Positions 31,335-41,358 of a stretch of 64,000 nucleotides of DNA are shown here, in pieces. Under the pieces are notes generated by a model. That model saw only the letters and a program-made list of their open reading frames with translations, ran no database searches and was not told the DNA's origin. Numbering within the stretch: the first letter of the stretch is position 1; each line of letters begins with the position of its first letter. The DNA comes from Calliopum simillimum (taxonomy: Eukaryota; Arthropoda; Insecta; Diptera; Lauxaniidae), in contig OX638368.1 of the NCBI GenBank assembly GCA_951812925.1, positions 157,590,492 to 157,654,491 of the forward strand. The letters run 5' to 3'. Both the position numbers and the translations under genes were made by a program.

Positions 31335-31500
31335 CCAATGCTGAATTTGAATCCGGCATCAAAATTGCGCTAGCTTGTCTGGATTTTGAAATATCCTCAT
31401 CTAAAAGAGTAAAAAATATGGAATTTCTTGCACTTTAGATTAGGATATCTTACAATCCAGATAAGCTAGCGCAATTTTGAAGTTAAATTCAGATTAAGCA
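31335..31500. repeat. Hairpin element 2
   Basis: CAAAATTGCGCTAGCTTGTC at the left is mirrored by GATAAGCTAGCGCAATTTTG at the right, and the arms continue for about 60 bp. Confidence 0.65.
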
Positions 31501-31635
31501 CTAAAAATACATTCAAAATTGCTCTCAAAACGTTTCGCATTTAACTCCAATAAGTAATTTTTAACCCCCAAAAACACTTTTTCCGTCCCTTTGAACACAC
31601 GCAAGGTGCACACATCCCTCCTATAGTCCTTTACA

Positions 31636-31935
31636 GGGATTTGCGATACCTTTACTTTAATGGATGATATCTCGGAAAGTAATGATGTAATAGGAAAAGT
31701 TAAAGGTATTTTTTAAGGGGGAAGATTGGGGCTACATATTAACTAGACTACTACCCCGATGTATGTCATATGTCTGAAAATATCGGTATCTGCACTAAAA
31801 GGAAGGATTACTTCAAGCACTTACCTGATACAGAAACATGGTTAACAGATTTGGAATAAGCACCCGCAAATAAGTCTAAAAAGTTATTGAGATCTAGTTC
31901 AGAATTTTGTGTTATTAATTGCAAGAATTACTGTT
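31636..31935. repeat. Dispersed repeat, copy B
   Basis: TGCGATACCTTTACTTTAAT, GGATGATATCTCGGAAAGTA and AGTTATTGAGATCTAGTTCA match copy A at 11630-11940. No ends were identified. Confidence 0.5.
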
Positions 31936-32617
31936 TAATTTGTTCAAAATAAATTAATCAATTATAATTGATAATGATAATTATCATTTAATATTAATTA
32001 ATTTATCAACGTCACTGCAGCAGTAATTTAATGTTTAACTGAATTAAACAGATAAATCTGGATGCTTGTAGTTTGGTACAGATAATACTCAGGGTCGTGG
32101 AGTGTTTGTAATTAAAAATGGGCGTGAAGCGTTAATGTTAACTCTCATATGGGCCTTTTAAAACTGTGTATAGGACGTGGGCGTAAAGATTAACCGATCA
32201 TGCCCATTTTTTATCCCAGATAACCTAGTAACATTTTTGTGATCTTTAACAAATTTTATGCATCTACATTTATTCGCTTGGCCGTCAGTCAGAGCTCAAC
32301 ATAAAAATCTGTTAAATTCAAGTGAATTTTTTTTCAACATTTTGTTTGTCTAAAAACTTTTCACGTAACCTGTATGTGCAGATATTAAGTTTAAATCACA
32401 ATGAGACAACACGAATTTGAAACAGCAAACAAACTGCAACGGATGCAATGCGCCAACTTAAAGACAGAAAAAGTGAAAAACAAAACCAAAAAACAGAAAT
32501 AAAAATAATGCAACTGATGAGCAGAGTTTTTGAATACTACTACAATCACGTAGTATGTATGCCGTTGTATAGTTCAAGTGGAAAATCACCGCAATGATGA
32601 ACTTTATGACATTTTTA
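31936..32617. other. Non-coding stretch
   Basis: A+T-rich palindromic words (AATTATAATTGATAATGATA at 31960) are present, but no gene is seen. Confidence 0.3.
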
Positions 32618-33356
32618 TACCCTACACGCGTGGTATATTCGCTTTGTCCTTCCGTTTGTAACGCAGATAAAGAGGCGGGGTAGGTATGGAAAAGTATATA
32701 TATTCTTGATCATCGTCACCTACTGAGTCGATATAGCCATGTCCGTCTGGGTGGCTGATTGTGCGTGGAATTACAATTTTTGGGAAAGCAGAGCAACATA
32801 ATGAAATTTTGTATTCTGCCTCCGTAGTTAAAGTTAGCTCGAGGGATTAAAAATTAGCAAAATCGGTCGACGGATACGCCTATGTATGTTTAAAACGCAA
32901 TAATAAGAGCATTATTTGCGATAACGCAAGCAAAATACAAAATTTACTAGGGAAAGCAAATACAAACTCTGAGCAAAAACTAGGCAAATTCGGACCATAG
33001 GGTGTGGCACCTCCCATATACGCAAAAATTTTCAAAACGCTATACTGAAAGAGTTTTTTGAGATAATCCAACTAAATTTCACTCAAACACTAAGGACTAT
33101 AAATGCAAGGTCTGACCAAAAAATAAACGAACAGTTGGGCGTGGCACCTCCCATATAAGCAAAAGCTTCAAAACACTATACTGAAAACGTTTTATGAGAT
33201 AATCCAACTAAATTGCACTCAGAACTATAAATGCAAGCTCTGAGCAAAAACTAAGTGAACTCGGAGAAGAGGGCGTGGCACCTCTGTTATAAGCAAAGTT
33301 TTCAAAATACTTTAGTGTAGGGTATTTTATGTTTGGACAGGCCACCCTTGCTAGTT
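32618..33356 (-). mobile_element. mini-me-like element, near full length
   Basis: It begins ATACCCTACACGC and ends with the reverse of AACTAGCAAGGGTGGCC. It contains the core (CTTGATCATCGTCACC, GAGTCGATATAGCCATG), GTCTGGGTGGCTG and three copies of the CACCTCC(C)ATATA.GCAAA array unit (33010, 33147, 33280). It lacks coding capacity. Confidence 0.7.
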
Positions 33357-33885
33357 CTTATTCCTTTTCAATACGAACACTACGTACTTACTACTGACAA
33401 CAACAAGGGCAGGTGTTGCACTTTTTTTTATGAAAACCTTTGGTTTTTTATGGAGCACATTTTCAATATCGTGAATTACGGCAACAACGTCATCTATTGT
33501 TTTATTTATAGGACACATATCATTTAACAGCATTTGTTTATACATATGTGTTCATATGCGTGTATGTGTTTTATTGTTTTATTTGTTTTTGTTGCTCTTT
33601 TCTATATTCTAAATGTCGCGTCATGTAATGTCAATTTCAGTTTCTATTTCCTAAATACCTTCCCTCCATTTACTTGCATACAGCTCTCTTTTTTCTAAAC
33701 GTGTCCTATAGCAATTTTGTTGAAGGTTACATTTTGTTTTTTAAGTGGAATTTAATTGATTTTTGATTGCAAAATTTGGTTAGGTTTTATAATACAATGC
33801 TTCAGTAGCAGAGTGTCCGTAATAATTCAGTATTTTTTCTGAATACTTCAAACTATTCACCATTTTTCCTAGATCACAGTATATT
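33357..33885. other. Non-coding stretch
   Basis: Nothing is recognised. Confidence 0.3.
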
Positions 33886-34070
33886 TATGATATCAGGACA
33901 ATCTCAATAGGAGTACCCGATCAAGAAAATCATATCAAAATCATATCAATATGATATCCAAAATTTGTCTGTGACATAATTAAATGTGATATCACAGTGA
34001 TATACGCATTGGCGTATATCAAAATAATATCGAAAAATGATATCAAAATGATATCAAAGAATAGTGCCCT
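33886..34070. repeat. Cluster of GATATCA/TGATATC words
   Basis: ATGATATC, TGATATCA or its reverse occurs about ten times in 180 bp (ATCATATCAATATGATATCC, GTGATATCACAGTGATATAC, ATGATATCAAAATGATATCA). It is irregular, not a clean microsatellite. Confidence 0.5.
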
Positions 34071-34285
34071 AAATCCATTTCGGCAAAAGTAATGTCATAA
34101 CATGAATTAAATGATATTTTGTTATAAATAAGATAAATTTAGCTTTATTTTCACAAAAAGTTTACCTAATGGTGTAGAATTAATATAATTTAGTTGAAAA
34201 AATGATATAGGTCTAATAAGTGATTTTTATGGCATGTAATGTGTATGACATTACTTTTGCCCCGAAATGGACTTACACTACTATT
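34061..34285. repeat. TIR element, about 225 bp
   Basis: CCATTTCGGCAAAAGTAATG at the left is mirrored by CATTACTTTTGCCCCGAAAT at the right. The outer ATAGTG.CCTAAAT / GT(A)AGT..CACTACTAT pair as well. Confidence 0.6.
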
Positions 34286-35102
34286 CACATGAACGGAAGC
34301 TTTAAATGAACCGGTTAGTGTTAAAACGCTACATGTTACGAGAAGAAAATTTTTCAGAAGAGTCTCATCAACTTGAATCTGGCACATGTAGGGTTTTGAC
34401 ACTTATCGATTCAAATACAGTTTAGTAAAGAGCCGGTTGTTATCACTGACGTTTGTATCTAAAATAGACGACCGTCAGAGTTGCTGATTCCAATATACTC
34501 TCATCTTTTTTTTTTCTTGACAACACCTGAAATAAAGCTCTTAACGAGGCAAAAGCAAAAATGTGAAGGAATTCGAGGATCGTGATTACACTTAAGTACT
34601 TTTGTTGCGGCATTCAGATGTGTAAAATAAACTACAATAGTTTTTCCTGGAAGTATGCAGCTGAATCCAAGCAGATATTGCATAGGCTAGCAATTATGTC
34701 AGCTTAACACATATAGGTTGCATTACTATTATAGACGATGGGTCAAGGGAAGATATATATTCAAGAATTCCAATAGCGAAAGTCCAAGATGAAAATCTAA
34801 ATCTAATAACTTTGCTAAATGAAATCAAAATCATCGGAGAGGAACGAATTCTTAGCAGTTATAAGAAAAAGAGAAAAAAAATGCTAAAGTTATGTTTCTA
34901 TTTCCTTTTTAAGAGTAACTTATTCAAAAGTGGCATTTTATTACAAGTCTGATATGTAGCAATATTCCTTGTTACTCAAACTTTTTTCCAAAATATTTGT
35001 AAGTACGAGTATACTTTCAACTACTTAAGTACATAGCTGAAGCTTAAAGCTAAGAAACTGTGCTACATCCCTTAAACTACACTTGAATGTTTTTGCACTT
35101 CC
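34286..35102. other. Non-coding stretch
   Basis: Nothing is recognised; short chance frames only. Confidence 0.3.
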
Positions 35103-35261
35103 ACATGGAGAAAAAAAAAATGATTCATGCTATTTTATTTCTAGTAAATTTTACTAGAACTTCAAGTCAATATAGTGAGAACTCTCCTATAAAAAAAGTT
35201 ACCTTACTGTTTTAGTAAATTCAAAAAAAAATTAAGTTCAAACAAAAAAAAGATATATAAA

Positions 35262-35346
35262 AAAAGAAACCGCACTAGGATTCGAACCTGGATCAGTGGA
35301 AACATATTATGTTTACTTACAATTACAACCTCTACATCACTGACCC
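35262..35346 (-). ncRNA. tRNA-like pol III module (CACATGGAGA element)
   Basis: On the - strand GGGTCAGTGATGTAGAGGTT is A-box-like and CCAGGTTCGAATCCTAGTG has a perfect B box (GGTTCGAATCC). TTTCTTTTTTT follows. Between the boxes TGTAAGTAAACATAATATG is shared with the module at 10790, which points to a common source. Confidence 0.5.
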
Positions 35347-35635
35347 ATATGATAAAGAGGTATAAAATTAGTATGTTAAGCAAATTTCTGTCCAAAAATA
35401 AATATTTTTACTAGAATTATAAAGTGAAAGTGGTTATATTTTTTTTTTAGTTGAAAGCATAATTTCACTCTACATGTAGGAAAATGTAGGTAATTTCGAG
35501 TGAATATTACTTTATTATTTCACTATATTTTATTTATAAATATTGCTTTACGGAACTATCATATAAGCATGTTGATTTATGTTTTAAATTTAGTGCTAAT
35601 TACTTTAATTTTTTTGCTACTCGAGTGAAGTTAAA

Positions 35636-36282
35636 ACTAGTAAGGGTGTAAATTTTGGCCTGGCCAAACATTAAATACCCTACACTGCAGTATTTTGAAA
35701 ATTTTGCTTATATGGGAGGTGCCACGCCCTCTTGTCCGAGTACACCCAGTTTTTGTTCAGAGCTTGCATTTATAGTTTTTAGTGTCAGAGTGAAATTTAG
35801 TTGGATTATCTCAAAAAACTCTTTCAGTATAGCATTTTGAATCTTTTGCTTATATGGGAGGTGCCACGCCCCCTTGTCTGATTTCACCCAATTTTTGTTG
35901 AGAGCTTTCATTTATAATTCTTAGTGTCTGAGTCAAATTTGGTTCGAATATCTCAAAAAACGCTTTCAGTATAGCGTTTTGAAGCTTTTGCTTATATGGG
36001 AGGTGCCACGCCCTCTTGTCCGAATTCGCTCAAATTTTTATCAGAGCTTGCGCTTACAATTCGTAGGACTTATATGTATTGTGGTTGCATTGTCGTGAAA
36101 AATACTCCTAAAATTGCATTTTGAATATAATTTTTGTATGGGCGGTAGGCGTGTCCATTGACCGATTTTGCTCATTTTCAATCCCCCGAGCTAACTTTGA
36201 CGACGGAGGCAGTGTACCAAATTTCATTGAATTATCTTGCTCAGTTTTCCCAAAAAGTGTATTTCAACACACAGCCAGCCAC

Positions 36283-36333
<51 letters not shown>

Positions 36334-36486
36334 CCCAGCCAGCCAGCCGGACAGACGGACATGGCTATATCGACTCAGGAGGTGACGCTGATCAAGAATA
36401 TATATACTTTTCTATACCTGCCACGCCTCCTTCTCTGCGTTACAAACGGAAGGACAAAGTGAATATACCCTGGGTGTAGGGTATAA
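35636..36486 (+). mobile_element. mini-me-like element, full length, with 142-bp array
   Basis: It runs from AACTAGTAAGGGTGTAA to GGGTGTAGGGTATA. Subterminal ATACCCTACAC and GTGTAGGGTAT are inverted. Three copies of a unit with TATATGGGAGGTGCCACG start at 35709, 35851 and 35993, exactly 142 bp apart. A (CCAG)n tract of about 75 bp follows (36278-36350), then the core GGACATGGCTATATCGACTC and a TATATATA stretch. The tetranucleotide tract, core and TA tract in this order match the mini-me description. Confidence 0.75.
36278..36350. repeat. (CCAG)n tetranucleotide tract
   Basis: Some 17 near-perfect CCAG units, with two CCAC variants, lie inside the mini-me element. The tract makes three overlapping PASQ-type frames that are not genes. 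Confidence 0.85.
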
Positions 36487-36515
36487 TTATGGTACTCATT
36501 TTTCTACGTGCAGCC

Positions 36516-37876
36516 ACCAATGCATCTGGTTCTGTATTTATTGTAAAAATTTTTTTTTAACATTGTCTATGTACCATGAAACATTTGCAATTAAAATAAG
36601 TTGGCATCGCTACGCTGCAACAGCAATAGCTAAAGGAACAACAAGTTGCTAATTTCCAGACAGGGACCATCGACAAATTAGCATTATAAGCACATTTCAT
36701 TGTGCGAGTGAATTGAAAAGAACACTTTAGAAAAATAAAGTTTCGCTTTTTTTACATTTTTTTTTTTTTTTTTTTTTGTTCTTGAGTTTTCTATAAACAA
36801 AATCTTTTCCATTTTAAATTAATTGCATGGAAAATGGTAGAAAAGTAGATGGAAGGAAGAATTTATATTGAATGCTTCCAAAACACAATAAGTACAAGTT
36901 TTGAGACAAAAGTATGAATAAAAAAATACAAATTAAGTTTTCGCTTTATTAACGTAATTTAATTTAAAATCTTTAAAAATTTCATTTTACTAAAACTAAC
37001 TTTATTATAACTTTATCATAAAATTTCACATTTAGAGTTATAAGCCATATCGTCGCCTTGATTCTCTTCTGCCCCATATGAATGTTGGTGTATTTCGAGA
37101 AAATCGAAAAAGAAAGTTTGACTTTTTAAATATCGGAATTGGTCCGAAAAAAGTAGGGTAAAGGAGGGAAACATGGACCACCAATCTTTCTCAAAAAACA
37201 TAAAACAAAACAATTAATTTTTTGCCATTCATTAAAGGAAACAATTTACCTTTATTCTGATTCATTTTTAGATAAATATCTCATCAGGATAAAGAAAAAA
37301 ATTATAAAACTGGAAATACTCAAAATGAAGATCAAAGAAAAGTGTAGTGTTATATGGACTATATAGTCCATATTGCCCCACGTGTTTATTTGGTACAGAA
37401 GTTGCATATAAAAATGTAACATTCACATCCGGCACATTTTTCATGACTCTAAGAGCGTCAGATTACACATTCAACCCAAACTTCACCGAACGCTTAAACC
37501 GCACTGACATAAGCTTTAGGTATTAGCGTAAAGTTTGAACATGAACGGTAAATCCTATGAAGTGGAAAATAACCGTGTGGTCCATATTACCCAAAATTTC
37601 AAAAATGGGACTAAAGTACTTTTCGAGGTATTTAATATTTTATCAGATAAGTCAAGTGGACGCTTTGCTTCATACAGTACAAATAAATAAAAAACTGTTT
37701 TTTCCTGCATATGGAGCAAACCGGCCTTTAGAAACTATTACAATGGAGCAAATAAGAACTATATTTTTTTAGCTAAACATACATAGAAATGTAAATGGGA
37801 CAAATGAATTAAAAAAGTTATTAATAAGAATACATAGTAGATATTACTAGTTTCTATAAAAAAGCTTAATAACAAA
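36516..37876. other. Non-coding stretch
   Basis: No gene is seen. A 20-base T run lies near 36760. Confidence 0.3.
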
Positions 37877-38455
37877 TGGCCTGGCTAAATATTAATACCC
37901 TACACTGCAGCATTTTGAATATTTCGCTTGTTGTCCGCGTTCGCCTAGTTTCTGCTTAGAGCTGCTACCAACAATTCGTAGTTTCTGTGAGAAATGTTAT
38001 TACAGTACCTCAAATAACGCTTACACCACATCATTTTGGTTTAACCCTTTCGACCCGGCTGGGACAATATATCCTAATTTACATATATATATTGTCCCAG
38101 CCGGGTCGAAAGGGTTAACAAAGTTTCTGATCCGAGCTTGCATTTCCAATCCTTAGTGGCTGAGTGAAACTTGGATGGATTATATCAAAAAACGCATTCA
38201 TTAAAGGATTTTTAAACTTTTGCTTTTACGTCCTATTGTTGAGAGCTTGTTATTACTATCCCTAGTGTTTATGAGTATTTTGGTGGCATTATCGCAAAAA
38301 ATGCTCTTAATATTGCTTTTTAAATACATCATTTGAATGAGAAGTTTGCGCGTACGTTGACCGATTTCGCTCATTTTCAATCCCACGAGCTAATTTTGAC
38401 GACGGAGGCAATGCACCAAAATTGTATCGAGTTATCTTGCTTACTTTTTCATAAG
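37877..38455 (+). mobile_element. mini-me-like element, diverged, with piggyBac-like insert
   Basis: TGGCCTGGCTAAATATTAAT, then ACCCTACACTGCAGCATTTT, array-unit remnants and CCGATTTCGCTCATTTTCAA match the family. The terminal part with core and TA tract is missing. Confidence 0.6.
38041..38118. mobile_element. 78-bp perfect palindrome flanked by TTAA, piggyBac-like MITE
   Basis: Arms of 32 bases (38041-38072, 38087-38118) are perfectly complementary: TTAACCCTTTCGACCCGGCT outside, GGGACAATATAT inside, with a 14-base loop. TTAA at both ends is the piggyBac target duplication, and piggyBac ends start with CCC/CCY. It interrupts the mini-me copy, so it arrived later. Confidence 0.75.
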
Positions 38456-39240
38456 AACCTGTCAATAATAAAATGATAATGATAAGATAAGAAAAAGATT
38501 AAGGATATGATAAGAATTAACAATTTAAAACCTTTTTTTCGTATTTTGGAGCAAATAAGAAATAAAATCATGGCGTATAGAACAAAGTGGACACTGCATA
38601 TCCCAGAAACTAAGGGAGATAGATGAATTCTGACAACAGCACTAGAAAGATCATGGTTCAAAACTTAATGAACAAGTCTTAGGTCAAAATGTCAAAAAGT
38701 GTCGATGGGACAAAAGGGAACTCAGGCAACAATATGTTAAAAAATATTTTTGTTTATAAAGTAAGCATGTATTCCAATAAATTTGTACAATTGGTCTATT
38801 TTAGATTTTATTTGATAATAACATGCTATTTAGGGCCGTTTTCACAATGTTCAGTTAAAATTTAACTTTTAGATAAATAAAAATTTTGTATGAAATTTTA
38901 TGTCAAAGTGTCAGTTAAAGTTCCAGTTAATGCTTAACTGGACATTGTGAAATTGTCCCTTAGTCTGTATTTTTTAACTGATGACTCAGTAATTTTTGTA
39001 TCTTTTATTTGAAATTGTTCTATTTTGCTGTCCAAAGACTCTGAATATTAGATAATTATCATTTTCATATCCAAAATATATTGAGAAAAGTACTTAATAA
39101 GTTCGAATCATCCAACCATCGACTGTCTTTATGTAGGCCTTCCCCCATATTGCCTTTGGCCTTTTTACTGTCGTTTCAGTTTTTATAGTCATCTTGTTCT
39201 TATTTCGATAAAGCTCTTAATAAGGCCAATAGGGGTATCC
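38456..39240. other. Non-coding stretch
   Basis: Around 38835-38960 TTCAGTTAAAATTTAACTTT and CCAGTTAATGCTTAACTGG, with CATTGTGAAA, form a weak inverted repeat. No gene is seen. Confidence 0.3.
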
Positions 39241-39249
39241 AATGGAAAT

Positions 39250-40040
39250 TTACCGAACATCTGGAAGATCTCGACTACTTTGACGACATCTGTTTGTTAT
39301 CGTCCAAACATCAGATATGCAAAGCAAAATTGAAGACCTTGTCTTGGAATCACAAAAGGCCGGCCTAAAAATCAACGTATCCAAGACTAAAAGCATGAAG
39401 TTAAACGCAAGCAATGACATCACGTTTAGAGCTGGCAGTGATGACATCGAAAACGTCGATAGCTTCACGTATTAAGGCAGCATTATCTCCATGGATGGTG
39501 GAGCAAAAGAGGATATCAACTCAAGAATAGCAAATACAAAAGGCGCGTTTGCTCAACTGAACAAAATATGGTCTTCATCCGGTATATCTACCAAAGCGCA
39601 TTTTCGATTCGAATGTGAAATCGGTTTTGTTATATGGGTGCGAAACATGGCTTGTTACTGAACAACTAACGAACAAGCTACAAGTATTCGTCAACAGATG
39701 CTTAAGGCGTATACTAAAGGTTTGGTGGCCTCACACTATATAAAATGCCGAGCTACATCAAAAATGCAATCAGATGACTATAGCAAACGAGGTCAAGCTG
39801 CGCAAATGGGGATGGATTGGTCACACTCTCCGGAAACCACGCAGCGAAGTTTGTCGCCAGGCTCTTGAGTGGAGTCCACAAGGCAGTAGAGGAAGTGGTA
39901 GACCCAAAAACCAACTGGAAAAGATCGCTGAAAAAGGAAATCCAAGAATCGGGAAAGTCGTGGCAAGAGATCAATGAATGGAAATGTTTCATATGGGCCC
40001 TATGCTCCTCCTAGGAGTTAAAGGAGAATACATACATACC
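39250..40040 (+). pseudogene. LINE (non-LTR retrotransposon) ORF2, C-terminal part
   Basis: The translated pieces are LEDLDYFDDICLLSS (the YxDD catalytic motif of reverse transcriptase, here FDDI), then AGLKINVSKTKSMKLNAS, NVDSFTY, a stop codon, VLLYGCETWLVTEQLTNKLQ, VFVNRCLRRIL, KLRKWGWIGHTLRKP and GRPKNQLEKI. This order is typical for the end of an insect LINE ORF2. Frameshifts and stops break it. The element ends CTCCTCCTAGGAGTTAAAGG, then AGAATACATACATAC. The 5' part is missing. Confidence 0.8.
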
Positions 40041-41320
40041 AAGAGGACTTATCGAATCATTGATAGAACAAAACGATTACCTTTATCAACATACTTCTAC
40101 AGATTAGAGATCTAAAGCGATTGTTGTATTTTCATTCGTATCGCATTATTACCATAATACGAATAAGCATACGTTGGACAAAATACGAATGCAATGGTAA
40201 GGATGAGTGAATCATTCTGCCAATCCCTAGATAAAGCCTCTTCATCTGTATGTACTTTGCAATGACTACAATTCAAATAAAACTGTATGAAATTTCGGAC
40301 AAACTATGTAAAAGAAAAGCTACAAAAGTGTCAAATTCTCTGTAGTATTTTACTGAGAATGTGTGAAATTTCACACTATTTTATTTCGAGTGTATTAAAA
40401 CGCCATCAGGGATTGACGGAGTTGTTTTCGTTCTTGTAGACATTTTGTGCAAGACCTCGAAGTTCATACGGAAATAATAGCGTACATATTTCTGCAGAGA
40501 GTAGAGAATAGCAAAAATAATTGGTATAATACAACTGGAATAAAATATTGGATAAAACTTTCCCAAAATACAGGATTTCTTACATTTTTGTAGGGACTAC
40601 CTTGTTAAAAACAATAATAAATATCAAAATATCGTGAAATAAAGTTAGTTTATAAAAAATAGTTAGGTTAAATTCAAGTCGCGGCTATAAACCCTCACTT
40701 GGAGCGAAAAGGTCCATAGCTGTGCTAAGATTTCATTCAGCTTGAGTGAAAACAATCCAGAAGCCATTGCAAAGTCTATGATTGATCAAAAGTTGACCTA
40801 AGATAGTTCTTTTATATTGTTAAAAAACAAAGTAAATGTTACGAGTTCTCCTCCACATCGTCATTACACCAGTGGCATATGTTGTGCGCCAAAATGCCCA
40901 TTATGTGAGCATGATATCCAAAAAGGTAGTGACCAGTGATGGCTCCTACAATAGTTCCACAAGTTTTACGACTAAGAGGGAGAAGGTATTTTATTTTATC
41001 TTTGGAGAAAGTTGGCCAACAATAAATCAAATTCCTACTTTCAGGAAACGAATTCAAAATTTTCAATCTTAATTTTTTCGATTCTTTGAATGCAATTAAA
41101 AAATGATTTTATAATCGTTACCAAACTCTACGAACTTGATGTTCAAAGAAATTATTCCTATCCAGCACTGGCAAAAGTATCTAACAATTAAAATAACTAA
41201 TTGGCATGCACTATAAAATTACAATTACAATGAAAGTCATCATTTAAATGCGGGCATTTACTTGACACACTGATCATTTTAACGCATTCAATGAAAGTTT
41301 AATTGCGATTGCAAGCGGAA
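40041..41320. other. Non-coding stretch
   Basis: No recognisable gene; the short frames at 40836-41072 overlap on both strands. Confidence 0.3.
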
Positions 41321-41326
41321 GTCCTT

Positions 41327-41358
41327 GTGTGTGTGTGTGTGTGTGTATGTGTGTGTGC
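41327..41358. repeat. (GT)n microsatellite
   Basis: About 14 GT units are interrupted once by AT. Confidence 0.85.

Larger units (their letters stand above)
35103..36515. mobile_element. CACATGGAGA-ended element carrying a tRNA-like module, split by a mini-me
   Basis: The left end CACATGGAGAAAAAAAAAA (35103) and right end TTTTTCTACGTG (about 36500) are inverted. The right end resumes directly after the mini-me copy at 35636-36486. A relative with TTTTTCTCCGTG as its right end lies at 58480-58695 and shares TTTAGTGTTAATT..TTACTACCCGAGT. Confidence 0.5.

Noticed and set aside
35709..36134. Regularly spaced repeats, considered as a CRISPR array
   Set aside because: The units are 142-bp tandem copies in a eukaryotic transposable element, without unique spacers.
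36121..36479. Frames rich in PASQ repeats
   Set aside because: They are translations of a (CCAG)n tract in all three frames.
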